From: an uncultured Desulfocapsa sp.
GTDB taxonomy: Bacteria > Desulfobacterota > Desulfobulbia > Desulfobulbales > Desulfocapsaceae
Direction: 5' to 3'
DNA length: 43,305 nucleotides
Assembly (NCBI GenBank): GCA_947311475.1
Contig: CAMZLK010000006.1
Location: forward strand, 1 to 43,305
Shown here: piece by piece, positions 26,544-37,119 of the stretch
Layout of the letters: every line of letters starts with the position of its first letter
Numbering within the stretch: position 1 is the stretch's first letter
The notes under the pieces: model-generated
The model's input: only the letters and a program-made list of their open reading frames with translations
What the model was told of the DNA's origin: nothing
Databases searched by the model: none
Made by a program: the position numbers and the translations under genes

Positions 26544-27260
26544 TTACTTTTTGGGTGTTTTCTCAATGGACAGTAGATCAACCTCAAAAACAAGCACAGA
26601 ATTCGGCTCAATCATTGGTGGAACACCTTGCTCCCCGTATGCAAGGGATGGCGGGATAACAACATGATAACTTGCCCCTTCTTTCATAAGCTGCAACACT
26701 TCACTCCAGCCAGGGATCACCTGTGTCACACCAAAAGTTGCGGGTTCTCCGCGCTTATTGGAATCATCAAAAACGGTGCCATCAATTTTTGTGCCCTTAT
26801 AATGAACCTTCACAGTATCTTCGGCTTTGGGTTTTGCACCGGTTCCCTCTTTTACAACATTATACTGTAAGCCACTTTTGGTAACAATTACACCCTCTTT
26901 CTTTTTGTTTTCTGCGAGATACGCGTCTCCTGCCTTTTGATTCTTCTCCTGAAGCGCTTTCATTTGTGCTTCCTGCCTGGCTTTCATCTTTTCAGCAAAT
27001 TCTTTCTGCACACTTTGCATCTCTTCCATGCCCATAAGGGCATCAGTTCTCTCAAAACCATTTTTAAGCCCAAGCACCAGACGTTCATAGTCCAGTTCCT
27101 CTCCAATACCATTGAGATATGTTCCCATGTCAAACCCCATGCTATAACTGAGCTTATCCTTAAAGCCATTGAGTTCAACTGCCTTTCCTGTATCGGTGGC
27201 ATATACTGCACCTGTAAAACCAAGACATACCATAAGGGCAATTCCTGCAATTCGTTTCAT
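26544..27260 (-). CDS. FKBP-type peptidyl-prolyl isomerase, Mip/FkpA-like
   Basis: This 238-residue exported isomerase speeds cis-trans proline isomerisation during folding of envelope proteins. A signal peptide (MKRIAGIALMVCLGFTGAVYA) is followed by a helical dimerisation domain (LSYSMGFDMGTYL to about 115). The FKBP domain has VKVHYKGTKIDGTVFDDSNKRG, VIPGWSEVLQLMKEG and IPPSLAYGEQG. The start at 27260 is chosen for its GGAG site and signal peptide. Its stop lies nine bases from a B repeat. Confidence 0.94.
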   Translation of the reverse strand: MKRIAGIALMVCLGFTGAVYATDTGKAVELNGFKDKLSYSMGFDMGTYLNGIGEELDYERLVLGLKNGFERTDALMGMEEMQSVQKEFAEKMKARQEAQMKALQEKNQKAGDAYLAENKKKEGVIVTKSGLQYNVVKEGTGAKPKAEDTVKVHYKGTKIDGTVFDDSNKRGEPATFGVTQVIPGWSEVLQLMKEGASYHVVIPPSLAYGEQGVPPMIEPNSVLVFEVDLLSIEKTPKK

Positions 27261-27368
27261 TGTATAACTCCTTTTATTTGATCTTGATAACAGCATTGAG
27301 TGGTAGTAACTCATTAATAGATAAGCACTCTACACCATCGTGCAAGGAGTAGGGGCCTGGAACTATCT

Positions 27369-27830
27369 TCAGGGAAACACCACAAGGCTAATGCCTTTGT
27401 TATTATTATTCAGATGAGGGTGTCTGGAAAGCTCAGGGAATCGGTGTAGTAGATGTTTCACTGATCCCCGGCGACGATTAAAGTTTTCACCAAAGATAAC
27501 TTCTGCTATTTCCCCTTTACTACAGAGATATTCCAGGGTTTTCCGACATTCCAGGCGAATAACACCACCTTTTCCAGTGGAACCATAGCCATGAATCAGA
27601 GTGAGTACCCGGATTTGTTCGAGGTGTGCAGATTGTATTTCCCGCTCAAGCCGGATAAGAGCCTGGTGCACAGTGGGAAGTCCCTGTTCAAGATTAATGG
27701 TTTTCTGGTGAAACTTTCTTTTCTTTGACTTTGATTGCTTGTTTCTGTCTTCCTTTTGCTCACTGCCACAGTAGGGACAGCGGGGACTTCGAGAATCAAT
27801 ATCATTGCCACAGACCTGGCAGAATTGCAT
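27369..27830 (-). CDS. Zinc-ribbon Smr domain protein
   Basis: The 153-residue protein has an N-terminal zinc ribbon (CQVCG and CPYCGSEQ), a lysine-rich linker and a C-terminal Smr domain. The Smr motif appears as LTLIHGYGSTGKGGVIR, followed by GEIAEVIFGENF. Smr domains nick DNA or cleave RNA in several families. The start codon is uncertain: ATG 27830, or TTG 27839 further upstream. It lies about 18 bp after a Phd-like antitoxin gene, so the two probably share a transcript. Confidence 0.87.
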   Translation of the reverse strand: MQFCQVCGNDIDSRSPRCPYCGSEQKEDRNKQSKSKKRKFHQKTINLEQGLPTVHQALIRLEREIQSAHLEQIRVLTLIHGYGSTGKGGVIRLECRKTLEYLCSKGEIAEVIFGENFNRRRGSVKHLLHRFPELSRHPHLNNNNKGISLVVFP

Positions 27831-27848
27831 AATAAACAACTTACTTTT

Positions 27849-28130
27849 CTATAAAAGGAGCACGGCAGCTGCTTCTCTAGCTTCCACGATAGCCTTTTCA
27901 AGTTTTTTTGACTTGGACCCTTTTATTTTTTTTATGAGCCTCTCAAGTGCTTCTTCCATTTCAATTCCACCGACTTGAAGATCATCCAAACGATTAACGG
28001 AGACCAATGCTGCCATGGGCCTCCCTGCACGCTCAATCACATAGGACTCGTCAAGAAGGGATGCTTTATCCAATAACCGACCAAAATTCTTTCTGGCATA
28101 CATTGCGGTGATATTCTCTTTCACACTCAT
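27849..28130 (-). CDS. Phd/YefM-family antitoxin
   Basis: The 93-residue protein has the Phd/YefM N-terminal DNA-binding segment (ITAMYARKNFGRLLDKASLLDESYVIERAGRPMAALVSVN). A charged C-terminal tail (about residues 55-93) would normally wrap a toxin. AGGAGG ends one base before the ATG at 28130, so the GTG two codons later (28124) has better spacing and may be the true start. No RelE, Doc or similar toxin lies beside it; the next gene is a Smr protein. Confidence 0.85.
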   Translation of the reverse strand: MSVKENITAMYARKNFGRLLDKASLLDESYVIERAGRPMAALVSVNRLDDLQVGGIEMEEALERLIKKIKGSKSKKLEKAIVEAREAAAVLLL

Positions 28131-28200
28131 CCCTCCTGAGAAATTATTATTTATTTGAGGTTATCTTACACTACTTACATTATACATAATTATTATAGGA

Positions 28201-30390
28201 TTAAATCCGTCTTGCAGTAATAACCTGCTCTATCTGACGAAGATGCTGCAAGAGTATTTGCAGGTGTGCCAAATCATCGACCTCCACAACTATATGAAAT
28301 TCAGCGGTATTCGTGGGTGTTGTTCTTCCTGAAATTTCTACGATATCAGCATCATCGGAGCTAATCACGCTGCTAATCGCAGCAAAAACACCTTTTCCGT
28401 TTTCTGCACTCACATGAAGCTCAACACGATGACCCGCTTCATGGGTAGTTGTCCATTCAACATCAATCCAACGCTGCGGATCCGTCGCAAGAAGATTAAC
28501 ACATTTTGATTTATGCACCGAGACCCCTCGACCACTGGTGATAAAACCAATAATAGGATCTCCAGGAACAGGATTACAGCAACGACTTATCTTAACCAGC
28601 ATATCATCGATACCATCAATATGGATGGCAGTCCCGGATGTTGACTTTCCTTTGGCAGCTTCGGGCGAGATCTGCTTGTTGCCAGTAGTCTCTTCTGAAC
28701 TAACTTTCTTACTCGCTTCTTCCTGACGAATCTCGGGAGGCTGAAGAGTTCTTACAAGATGGGGAATGGTAATTGCTCCACTTCCAACTTTGGCAAGCAT
28801 GTCTTCAAGGGAGTTGCAATGCAAATCCTTTAAAAGACGCTTCACATGACCACTTTTCACCATTTTTTTCAGGGTCGTCTTGTAGCGCTTCATCTCTTTT
28901 TCGCATATTTCACGACCAAGATTGAGTGCTTTCTCCTTTTCCTCCCTGCGCAGCCAGGAGCGTATCCTGGAACGGGCACGGCTGGTCTTAACAAGTTCCA
29001 GCCAACCTCGCCTCGGACGCTGATTTTGGGAAGTTACAATCTCAAGGATATCACCATTTTGGATGGAATATTTTAGAGGGACGAGCTTCCCATTGACTTT
29101 GGCACCGACACAATGATCTCCAACTTCAGTATGGATCGCATAGGCAAAATCAATGGGACTTGAATTAATTGGAAATTCTTTTACTTCGCCGACAGGAGTT
29201 AAGGCATACACTTCAGGTGTATCCAATTCGCCATGAACTGATTCCAGAAATTCACGTGGATCTTCAACTTCCTGCAGTGTTTTAACAAGACTTTTTAAGT
29301 CTTTGAACAGCTTGGTGTCATTGTCAGAAGCACTCTGCCCTTCTTTATAGGCCCAGTGTGCAGCAACACCTTCCTGGGCAATACGATCCATCTGTTCTGT
29401 ACGGATCTGGATTTCAATAAAATGCTCCCTTGGCCCCACAACTGTAGTATGCATGGATTGGTAATTATTTGCCTTGGGAACAGAAATAAAATCCTTTATG
29501 CGCCCGGGAACCGGTACCCAGTTGGCATGAATAACACCGAGTGCCTCATAGCATTCCTTCACAGTATTGACAATAATTCTAAAAGCAACCTTGTCATAGA
29601 CACGCTCAAGCGGAATCTTCTGAGCAACCAGCTTCTTATATATGGAGTACAGATGTTTTGGCCTGCCTATGATACGAGTTGCCTGGATGTTACTGGCTGC
29701 AAGCTTTCCATGGAGAATGGAAATCACTTCATCCACATAATTCTGTCTTTCTTCAAGGGAACTTTCAAGCTTTGCAACCAGCTCAAGGTATTCATCGGGA
29801 TAGAGGTACTGAAAAGAGAGATCTTCGAGTTCCCGCTTCATCCAGTCGATACCTAGACGTGATGCAAGGGGGGCATAGAGATCTCTTGTTTCGCGGGAAA
29901 TTTCCTGCTGCCGCTCAATTTCCACAGTATCGAGCAGACACATGTCCTGAAGTCTGTCTGCAAGCTTAACAAGCAAAACTCTGACGTCAGTTGCAATGGC
30001 CAGCAGCATTTTCCTGACATTTTCTGACTGATGCGTCAGTTTGGAATTATAATGAACGTTGGTTATACGAGTACAACCATTAACAATGATAGCAACACTA
30101 TCGCCAAAATTCTTCTGTAAATCAGCTAATAAAACTCCTTCTTTCAGAACACCATGGAGCAACCCGGCAACAATAGTATCCAGATCCAGATGCATGGAGG
30201 CAAGGGTGGATGCAACCTGCAGAGTGTGTTCCAGGTAAGGAGCACCTGAAAAATGTTTTCTGTCAGCATGTACAGAAACAGCCAGCTCCCAGGCCTTATC
30301 AATGGGACTGAGATCCATCCCGTTAAGATAGGTTCTGGAAAGGACCTTTAAGCCCTCCTGACTCACTGTGTTGGTGAATTCTTTATCCAT
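28201..30390 (-). CDS. rel: RelA/SpoT homolog (Rel), hydrolase motif lost
   Basis: This 729-residue long RSH enzyme controls (p)ppGpp. The domain order is HD (about 35-180), synthetase (about 240-350), TGS (near 395-455), a conserved-cysteine region with CCNPVPGDPIIGF, and ACT (about 655-729). The synthetase has RIKD (297-300), the RxKD class of bifunctional enzymes, and KANNYQSMHTTV. In the hydrolase domain His55 is kept, but the HD pair reads HG (79-80), the usual ED reads KE, and the later HN reads QD (148-149). Hydrolase activity therefore looks lost. It lies between proS and the antitoxin gene. Confidence 0.93.
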   Translation of the reverse strand: MDKEFTNTVSQEGLKVLSRTYLNGMDLSPIDKAWELAVSVHADRKHFSGAPYLEHTLQVASTLASMHLDLDTIVAGLLHGVLKEGVLLADLQKNFGDSVAIIVNGCTRITNVHYNSKLTHQSENVRKMLLAIATDVRVLLVKLADRLQDMCLLDTVEIERQQEISRETRDLYAPLASRLGIDWMKRELEDLSFQYLYPDEYLELVAKLESSLEERQNYVDEVISILHGKLAASNIQATRIIGRPKHLYSIYKKLVAQKIPLERVYDKVAFRIIVNTVKECYEALGVIHANWVPVPGRIKDFISVPKANNYQSMHTTVVGPREHFIEIQIRTEQMDRIAQEGVAAHWAYKEGQSASDNDTKLFKDLKSLVKTLQEVEDPREFLESVHGELDTPEVYALTPVGEVKEFPINSSPIDFAYAIHTEVGDHCVGAKVNGKLVPLKYSIQNGDILEIVTSQNQRPRRGWLELVKTSRARSRIRSWLRREEKEKALNLGREICEKEMKRYKTTLKKMVKSGHVKRLLKDLHCNSLEDMLAKVGSGAITIPHLVRTLQPPEIRQEEASKKVSSEETTGNKQISPEAAKGKSTSGTAIHIDGIDDMLVKISRCCNPVPGDPIIGFITSGRGVSVHKSKCVNLLATDPQRWIDVEWTTTHEAGHRVELHVSAENGKGVFAAISSVISSDDADIVEISGRTTPTNTAEFHIVVEVDDLAHLQILLQHLRQIEQVITARRI

Positions 30391-30401
30391 TATTCGTTGC
30401 T

Positions 30402-30555
30402 GATGGACTCGTAAAAACTCTTCATCTCCTTCGTTACTGCAGATTTACAAACTCTCCAATGCATCTTAGTACGCTGAAAAGATTGCAAACTTCCGTGCCT
30501 CGGACATGAAGTTTTTTACAAATCCATCCTGTTTTGACCTTTTTACGAGTTTATC
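30402..30555 (+). repeat. Repeat family A, copy 2
   Basis: It begins GATGGACTCGTAAAAACTCT and ends TTTTTACGAGTTTATC. The interior matches copy 1, with TTCGTTACTGCAGATT and CCGTGCCTCGGACATGAAG. The distal end runs 13 bases into proS and supplies its last residues and stop. It fills the gap between rel and proS. Confidence 0.85.
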
Positions 30556-32255
30556 ATTGCAGTCTTAATTAAATGGAGTATTCGTACTGTCACCTGCTCA
30601 GGCTGAATTTCTTCAACAACACCATCAATACGATGACGAAGCTCCACAACACCATTTTTTGTAAGACTTTTACCTACTGTTACACGTAGGGGAATACCAA
30701 GAAGATCGGCATCCTTAAATTTGGATCCTGGTCGTTCATCACGGTCATCGAACAGGACGTCAACGCCTTTCCCCTGCAACTCTTTATAAAGTGCCTCCGC
30801 TGTTTCTGTAATTTGCGTATCTTTCAACCCGAGGTTCAGCAAAACAACCTGCATGGGAGCCAGAGGCATGGGAAAAACAATGCCATTCTCATCATGATTC
30901 TGTTCGATGGCAGCAGCCACGATTCGGCTAACACCAATTCCGTAACATCCCATGACCACTGGATTGTCTTTGCCATCCTTGTCTTGAAAGACTGCCTTCA
31001 TTGCAGTGGAGTATCCGGTTCCCAGCTTAAAGACGTGGCCAACTTCTATCCCTTCTTTCACGCTAAGCTTTGCGCCACACATTGGACAGGGATCCGAATC
31101 TGTAATCTGGCGAAGATCAGCCACTTCTGCAAATTCAAAGTCACGCCTGATATTGACATTTTTCATATGGTAGTTTTTTTCATTTCCACCGGTAACAAAG
31201 TTTCTCATGGCTGCTACTTCGTTATCAACAACGAGCTTGATTTTTATACCAACCGGCCCAAGGTATCCTATGGGGACACCAGTTGCATCAAACACCGCCT
31301 TGTCATCAAGCATTTCAACATCGGCAGCGCCAAGTAGATTTTTAAGTTTTACTTCCTGTACCTCACGGTCTCCCCGTACAAGGACGGCAACAGCTTCACC
31401 ATCAGCATCAAAAACCATGGTTTTCACAAGCTCCTGCGGCTTGATCCCCAGAAATTCACACACAACCGGTACCTTTCGTTTTCCAGGTGTTTCCACCTTC
31501 TCAATCTCCAGCAGAGGGCTGTCTTCCGGTTTCGGTGCTGCCACTGCCGCCTTCTCACTATTGGCTGCATAGTCACAACTGGAACAGATCACCAGAGTAT
31601 CTTCACCGGTGTCTGCAAGTACCATAAATTCATGGGAAAAACTTCCGCCAATACTTCCAGAATCCGCTTCAACAGGTCGAAAATCAAGCCCGCAACGGGT
31701 AAATATTTGTTTATACGCTTCAAACATTATCCGGTATGACTCATTTGCCGCCGCGTCATCCGCATCAAAGGAATAGGCATCCTTCATAATAAATTCACGG
31801 CCACGCATCAGGCCAAATCGGGGTCTGATCTCATCCCGAAATTTTGTTTGGATTTGATAAAGGTTTTGGGGAAGATCCCGATATGATCTAATTTCCCTGC
31901 GAACGAGATCGGTGATGACCTCTTCATGGGTGGGCCCAAGACAAGACTCACGATCGTGACGATCAACAAATCGTAATAATTCCGGGCCATATTTATCATA
32001 ACGACCGGTTTCATGCCAAAGATCGGCCGGCTGTACCATTGGCATGAGAAGTTCCTGGGCACCTGCCCGGTTCATCTCTTCACGGACAATGTTCTCCACC
32101 TTGCGAATAGCAGCGAGCCCAAGGGGTAGATACGTGTATATACCTGCGGTTAATTTTCGGATAAAACCTGCGCGCAGCAACAGGCGATGACTGGCAACTT
32201 CTGCTTCTGCGGGAGTTTCTTTAAGAGTGGGAATCAGTGATCTTGAAAATCTCAT
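30543..32255 (-). CDS. proS: Prolyl-tRNA synthetase
   Basis: This 570-residue class II synthetase charges tRNA-Pro. Motif 2 and 3 regions are recognisable ([52 protein letters not shown]). An insertion editing domain lies between about 220 and 390, and an anticodon-binding domain is C-terminal. This is the bacterial ProS type. Its start overlaps the ispG stop by 4 bp. The final residues INS and the TAA stop come from the end of repeat family A copy 2, so the native C-terminus was probably different. Confidence 0.97.
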   Translation of the reverse strand: MRFSRSLIPTLKETPAEAEVASHRLLLRAGFIRKLTAGIYTYLPLGLAAIRKVENIVREEMNRAGAQELLMPMVQPADLWHETGRYDKYGPELLRFVDRHDRESCLGPTHEEVITDLVRREIRSYRDLPQNLYQIQTKFRDEIRPRFGLMRGREFIMKDAYSFDADDAAANESYRIMFEAYKQIFTRCGLDFRPVEADSGSIGGSFSHEFMVLADTGEDTLVICSSCDYAANSEKAAVAAPKPEDSPLLEIEKVETPGKRKVPVVCEFLGIKPQELVKTMVFDADGEAVAVLVRGDREVQEVKLKNLLGAADVEMLDDKAVFDATGVPIGYLGPVGIKIKLVVDNEVAAMRNFVTGGNEKNYHMKNVNIRRDFEFAEVADLRQITDSDPCPMCGAKLSVKEGIEVGHVFKLGTGYSTAMKAVFQDKDGKDNPVVMGCYGIGVSRIVAAAIEQNHDENGIVFPMPLAPMQVVLLNLGLKDTQITETAEALYKELQGKGVDVLFDDRDERPGSKFKDADLLGIPLRVTVGKSLTKNGVVELRHRIDGVVEEIQPEQVTVRILHLIKTAMINS

Positions 32256-33328
32256 TGTTCTAAACCTTCTATGATTTTAAGCTCTGCAAGAAAAGTTTCC
32301 AGCAATTCTTTTTCTTTTACCTTTTTATACAACTTGCCTTTTTTAAAAATGATACCGACACCATTGCCGCCGGCAAGCCCGATGTCTGCCTCTTTTGCCT
32401 CGCCCGGGCCATTTACAACACAGCCCATAACAGCAACTTTAATCGGTGTCTTCATGGTCTGTACATAACGCTCAACTTCTTCTGCAATGGAAAAAAGATC
32501 TATCTGGGTTCTGCCACAAGTTGGACATGAGATCAGTTCCGGCCCGCGTTCTCTGATTTTGAGTGATCGTAGGAGTTCAAAGCAGACACGAATTTCTTCA
32601 ACCGGGTCACGGGTAAGTGATATCCTGAAGGTATCTCCAATTCCCTGGTGAAGAAGTATGCCAAGCGCAACACTTGATTTAACAGTACCGGCAATTAAGC
32701 CTCCTGCCTCTGTAACACCGAGATGCAGAGGATAATCCGTTAGTTTTGCCAACTGCTGATAGCCACTTATTGCTGTTAAGGTATCTGAGGATTTAATGGA
32801 TATTTTTATTTCTTCAAAACCCTGCTCTTCAAGCAGCCTCACATTCCTCATGGCACTTTCAATGAGAGCTGTGGGCTTCTCGGAAGTTGGATAGCCAAAC
32901 TCTTTTAAGAGATCTTTTTCTATGGAACCGGAATTCACACCTACTCGGATGGGAACAACATGTGATTTGGCAGCATCAACAACTCGGGCCAGCTTTTCCG
33001 GTCCGCCTAGATTTCCGGGATTAATACGTATTCCCTGGGCACCATTTTCCATTGCTGCGACAGCCAGTCTGTGATCAAAATGGATATCTGCTATAAGTGG
33101 AATACAGATCTTATCCCTGATGGTGCGAATGGCCACTGCAGCATCCAGATCAAGTACAGCTACACGAATTATTTCACATCCTGCATCCTGTAAGTTTTTA
33201 ATCTGCGCAACAGTTGTCGCAACATCACGGGTATCTGTATTGGTCATGGATTGCACTGCAATGGGGCTACCACCACCAATTGGAACCTTACCAATATGAA
33301 TCTTTCTGGTTTGTCTTCTAAGTATCAT
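32252..33328 (-). CDS. ispG: 4-hydroxy-3-methylbut-2-enyl diphosphate synthase
   Basis: This 358-residue enzyme converts MEcPP to HMBPP in the MEP isoprenoid pathway using a [4Fe-4S] cluster. The N-terminal TIM barrel starts [21 protein letters not shown]-terminal cluster ligands are seen in [13 protein letters not shown] and [17 protein letters not shown]. The length is that of the short bacterial form without the middle insert of plant and Chlamydia enzymes. It overlaps both neighbours, 4 bp with proS and 11 bp with tsaB. Confidence 0.97.
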   Translation of the reverse strand: MILRRQTRKIHIGKVPIGGGSPIAVQSMTNTDTRDVATTVAQIKNLQDAGCEIIRVAVLDLDAAVAIRTIRDKICIPLIADIHFDHRLAVAAMENGAQGIRINPGNLGGPEKLARVVDAAKSHVVPIRVGVNSGSIEKDLLKEFGYPTSEKPTALIESAMRNVRLLEEQGFEEIKISIKSSDTLTAISGYQQLAKLTDYPLHLGVTEAGGLIAGTVKSSVALGILLHQGIGDTFRISLTRDPVEEIRVCFELLRSLKIRERGPELISCPTCGRTQIDLFSIAEEVERYVQTMKTPIKVAVMGCVVNGPGEAKEADIGLAGGNGVGIIFKKGKLYKKVKEKELLETFLAELKIIEGLEQ

Positions 33329-34052
33329 TTGAGTTCTTCATTTTCTTTATCAAACTGAGTTCCGCATCAGAGGCTCTGACATACAGAGGAACAGCGGAAT
33401 CAGGATCCATAAACTCATCCCTTTGTAACTGCTCACAACACAAAAAACCAATGGCTGCAGCCGAAGGATAATACAGAGAACGGGGAGCCATAGTCACACG
33501 ATCACCAAGAACCTCTTTTAACTGCTCCCCGTAACTGAAAATCCCATCACCCACAAACAGGCTTTGCTCCGTAAGTTCACGAGCAAGGTTCTCAGGGGCC
33601 AAGGCTTCAATGCTTCCTTGAGCACGATAGATACCTTGAACATCAGGCAGGTACCATCTTCTATAAATTTCTTTTTTCCTGGCATTGATCAAGGCGCAGA
33701 GGGGCTTATCACCAGAACAATTAAGAGCCAGTGCATCAAGTGTGGAAACACCAAGCAGTGGTTTATCCATGGCGGTAGCAAGACCCTTTACGGTGGCCAG
33801 TGCGATTCGAAGACCTGTAAAAGATCCTGGCCCAAGCCCCACTGCAAATCCATCAACTTCAGCCAATTCAATCTTATTTTCGCGAAGTAGCCAATCGATA
33901 CCAGTGAGTAAACGTCTTGAATGAGTGCTCTTACTGTTTATGCTTAGGATTGCGACAAGTTTTCCGCCATGTACATCACCCTTGGTGAGGGCCACAGAAC
34001 TACATGATGTCGCTGTATCGAGTGCGAGGATTAAGGGGAAATCTTTGTTCAC
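33318..34052 (-). CDS. tsaB: tRNA threonylcarbamoyladenosine biosynthesis protein TsaB
   Basis: This 244-residue protein is the inactive ASKHA-fold partner of TsaD in forming t6A37 on ANN-decoding tRNAs. The ASKHA opening is LALDTATSCSSVAL. The conserved stretch VGLGPGSFTGLRIALATVKGLA and the segment INARKKEIYRRWY are TsaB hallmarks. It overlaps the rseP stop by 4 bp and the ispG start by 11 bp, inside the lipid/isoprenoid cluster. TsaD and TsaE are not in the window. Confidence 0.94.
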   Translation of the reverse strand: MNKDFPLILALDTATSCSSVALTKGDVHGGKLVAILSINSKSTHSRRLLTGIDWLLRENKIELAEVDGFAVGLGPGSFTGLRIALATVKGLATAMDKPLLGVSTLDALALNCSGDKPLCALINARKKEIYRRWYLPDVQGIYRAQGSIEALAPENLARELTEQSLFVGDGIFSYGEQLKEVLGDRVTMAPRSLYYPSAAAIGFLCCEQLQRDEFMDPDSAVPLYVRASDAELSLIKKMKNSNDT

Positions 34053-35128
34053 GAACCAAAGATCCTTGCAAGATCGTTATAAAAAACAAAGATCATTGCC
34101 ACACCCAAAAAGGCAATCCCTATCTGCTGAGCAAGTATCTGCATTTTTTCGCTCATTGGCTTTCGCCGAATGGCCTCAACACTGAGAAACATCAGATGCC
34201 CACCATCAAGTACGGGGATCGGGAGGAGATTCAGGATACCGAGGTTCACGCTGATAAGTCCTGTGAAAAAAAGGAAATTTACCCACCCCGCCTGCATTTG
34301 TTTTCCTGCAATCTGAGCAATGAGAATTGGGCCACCAAGCTCTGAAACAGGAACTACCCGTTGAATAAGTTTCACAAATCCAAGCACTGTGAGGCTGATA
34401 TACATCCATGTTTGCTGGCAGGCAGCTTTAAAAGCACCCACAAGGCCGGTTGGAGTATAAAAGAGTTCATCCGCTCGTACAATGCCTATCATAAAACGCT
34501 GCTCCACCTCTTCTCCAAATATATTTTTGACCGGCTGGACGGATGGGGTTACAACAAGACTGACGTTCTCTTTTCCCCGGGCAACCAGAAAACTAAGAGC
34601 TTCGCCATTGGAATCTTTTACAAGGTTTAAAACATCCATCCACTCATCTGTTGCCTGATCATTAATGCTTAAAATGATATCACCAACTTCCACACCAGCT
34701 GTTGCTGCAGGAGAATCAGGCGTTACCTGACCAATTTTGGTGGTATCGCGCGAATCAGGCAATCCCATAAAAAGAAAGATAAAAAAGAAAAGGACAAGAC
34801 TAAAAAGCAGATTAAAGACCGGGCCAGCAAGAACAATTAGAAATCGTTGCCACACGGTTTTATAGGCAAAGGAGGCCTCTTTTTCAAGAATTCCGGCTTC
34901 TTCTTGTTCATCAGGATTTTCTCCGAACATTTTAACGTAGCCGCCAAGTGGCAGAGCACTCAACTGATATTCAGTTTCCCCAACAACTTTGCTGAATACT
35001 TTAGGGCCAAAACCAAGGGAAAATTTGAGTACTCTCACTTTAAAAAGTTTTGCAAAAAGAAAATGGCCTAACTCATGCACAAAAATGAGAATCCCCAGGC
35101 AAACAATAAATGAGACTGCAGTATTCAT
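34049..35128 (-). CDS. rseP: RseP site-2 zinc metalloprotease
   Basis: This 359-residue inner membrane intramembrane protease cuts anti-sigma factor and signal peptide remnants. The zinc motif HELGH lies in the first helix (FVHELGHFLFAK). A PDZ domain follows (VTPDSPAATAGVEVGDIILSINDQ), then the second metal-site motif NLLPIPVLDGGHL near the C-terminus. One PDZ is evident; E. coli RseP has two, and the second is absent here. It sits 30 bp downstream of dxr. Confidence 0.95.
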   Translation of the reverse strand: MNTAVSFIVCLGILIFVHELGHFLFAKLFKVRVLKFSLGFGPKVFSKVVGETEYQLSALPLGGYVKMFGENPDEQEEAGILEKEASFAYKTVWQRFLIVLAGPVFNLLFSLVLFFFIFLFMGLPDSRDTTKIGQVTPDSPAATAGVEVGDIILSINDQATDEWMDVLNLVKDSNGEALSFLVARGKENVSLVVTPSVQPVKNIFGEEVEQRFMIGIVRADELFYTPTGLVGAFKAACQQTWMYISLTVLGFVKLIQRVVPVSELGGPILIAQIAGKQMQAGWVNFLFFTGLISVNLGILNLLPIPVLDGGHLMFLSVEAIRRKPMSEKMQILAQQIGIAFLGVAMIFVFYNDLARIFGS

Positions 35129-35158
35129 ATAAACCCCATAGGGTACTGTGATTAATTG

Positions 35159-36319
35159 CTAGATATTATTTTCTATTACGACAGTGGCGGCATCCCTTGC
35201 TGCATCGTCTGCAGCAAGAATATCATCGATGGAGTCTTCGCTGCCATCTTGTACCTGCTCTATTACAGTAGCCACTGTTGCGGCAATATCAAGGAAAGGA
35301 ATTTTTTCATTTAGAAAAGCGTCAACTGCAACTTCATTGGCAGCATTCAGAACCGCAGGTAAAACACCACCTTTCTTTATTGCCTTAAAAGCGAGAGACA
35401 AAGCTGGAAACTTTTCATAGTCTGGCTCATGGAACTCAAGATTGGAACATTGAGCAAGACTAAGGCCCGGTAGAGACATGGCCAGACGTCTTGGATAGGA
35501 GAGGGCATAGGCAATGGGGATACGCATATCAGGAATACCGAGTTGAGCAATCACAGAGCCATCCTGAAATTCAACAAGTGAGTGAACAATGGATTGTGGA
35601 TGTACCACCACATCAATGGCATCAACAGAGACATCAAAAAGCCACTTGGCCTCAATAACCTCAAGTCCCTTATTCATAAGTGTTGCGGAATCGATGGAGA
35701 TTTTACGCCCCATATCCCAGTTGGGATGATTGAGAGCCTGCACGGGTGTGACCTGTTTCAATTCATCGAGACTTTTCTCCCTAAAAGGTCCACCCGATGC
35801 GGTGAGGATAATTTTTTCCACATCATCCCTGTGCCCCGCTTCCAAAGATTGAAATATCGCAGAGTGTTCGGAATCCACAGGAAGAAGGCTAACACCTTTT
35901 TTCCTGCATTTATCCATAACAAGTTTTCCCGCCATCACAAGGGTTTCCTTATTAGCAAGCCCTATATCCTTACCGGCTTCAATGGCCGCCAAGGTAGGTA
36001 ACAGGCCAGCTGCACCAACGATTGCCGATATGGCCATATCTGCTGAATCAATTGCCGCCACTTCCTGGCTTCCTGCGCTCCCGGATCGCACCCTGTCTTT
36101 ATATTCAGAGGGCAGCTTTTTACAGAGCCTGGCTGCGTCATCAGGGTCAGCAACAGAGATTAATTCGGGGTGAAACTCCAGTACCTGTTCCACTAATTTT
36201 TCAATATTTCGCCCTGCCGCAAGACCACGTACACAATATCGATCAGGAAAGCTCCGCACCACATCCAGAACATTGCAGCCGATTGATCCCGTGGACCCAA
36301 GAAGAGTTAGTGTTTTCAT
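35159..36319 (-). CDS. dxr: 1-deoxy-D-xylulose 5-phosphate reductoisomerase
   Basis: This 386-residue NADPH enzyme makes MEP, the first committed step of the MEP pathway. The Rossmann signature [16 protein letters not shown] opens the protein. The metal and substrate region shows [23 protein letters not shown] and [27 protein letters not shown]. It is followed closely by rseP and preceded by cdsA, five bases away. Together with uppS and ispG it links isoprenoid precursor supply to envelope lipid assembly. Confidence 0.97.
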   Translation of the reverse strand: MKTLTLLGSTGSIGCNVLDVVRSFPDRYCVRGLAAGRNIEKLVEQVLEFHPELISVADPDDAARLCKKLPSEYKDRVRSGSAGSQEVAAIDSADMAISAIVGAAGLLPTLAAIEAGKDIGLANKETLVMAGKLVMDKCRKKGVSLLPVDSEHSAIFQSLEAGHRDDVEKIILTASGGPFREKSLDELKQVTPVQALNHPNWDMGRKISIDSATLMNKGLEVIEAKWLFDVSVDAIDVVVHPQSIVHSLVEFQDGSVIAQLGIPDMRIPIAYALSYPRRLAMSLPGLSLAQCSNLEFHEPDYEKFPALSLAFKAIKKGGVLPAVLNAANEVAVDAFLNEKIPFLDIAATVATVIEQVQDGSEDSIDDILAADDAARDAATVVIENNI

Positions 36320-36324
36320 ATGCG

Positions 36325-37116
36325 TTAAGAAACTGCAAGCAGAAGATAGTAGAGAGCAGGAGCTGCAAACAAAATAGAATCTGCTCTATCCAGTATACCT
36401 CCATGACCGCCAAGGATGGTCCCAGAATCTTTTGTTCCTGTGGCACGTTTAATAACGGATTCCACAAGATCACCACAAATGCCAACAACACCAAGTACAA
36501 TGGAAGACAGCAGAACTAATATCCAGGGAACATTCTGCAACAGAATAACGGCCAAAAGTAATGCCACAAGCATTCCTGTCACTATGCCGCCCAACGCACC
36601 TTCGATGGTTTTATTGGGACTGATAAGTGGGCTCAGTTTGTTTTTACCAAAAATTCGCCCGGAATAATATGCGCCGGAATCAGACCCTGCTGTGATACCG
36701 GTTAGGATCAGCAGCCAGTAATTGCCTTCTGGCAATTGCCTTATCAGTAACAGGTGGGCACCAAGAACCCCCACCCAAAGAATTCCAAGACTGCATCTGC
36801 TCAAGAAGCCAAAACTGTCGAAACCTTCTTTGTAGGTAGCAAGAGTCCAGAAAGAAAGAAGTAAAAAAGCAAGAACCAAACCGCCTGTAAGACCAATCTT
36901 TGGTACAAAAAAGCTTGAAAGGATGGGAAATATGGTAAGAAAAGCAAGTATAATCAAGGCAAATGAAGAACGAACAGACAAAGACATCTTGCCAAACTCG
37001 TAAGCACCAATAAACAACCCCGCAATAAGAACAAGAGCGAACAGAATCACAGGTCCTTTCAATAGAAGGAGTAGCCAACAAAGAGCTAGAGCAAGTCCTG
37101 GAATCACCCGATTCAT
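36325..37116 (-). CDS. cdsA: Phosphatidate cytidylyltransferase
   Basis: This 263-residue polytopic membrane enzyme makes CDP-diacylglycerol from phosphatidate and CTP. It has about seven to eight helices and the CDP-DAG synthase signature near the C-terminus ([28 protein letters not shown]). The earlier [21 protein letters not shown] also fits the family. It begins three bases after uppS ends and ends five bases before dxr. Confidence 0.96.
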   Translation of the reverse strand: MNRVIPGLALALCWLLLLLKGPVILFALVLIAGLFIGAYEFGKMSLSVRSSFALIILAFLTIFPILSSFFVPKIGLTGGLVLAFLLLSFWTLATYKEGFDSFGFLSRCSLGILWVGVLGAHLLLIRQLPEGNYWLLILTGITAGSDSGAYYSGRIFGKNKLSPLISPNKTIEGALGGIVTGMLVALLLAVILLQNVPWILVLLSSIVLGVVGICGDLVESVIKRATGTKDSGTILGGHGGILDRADSILFAAPALYYLLLAVS

Positions 37117-37119
37117 GTG

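Noticed and set aside
35582..36519. Plus-strand frames opposite dxr and cdsA
   Set aside because: These are shadows of well-conserved genes with no family match of their own.
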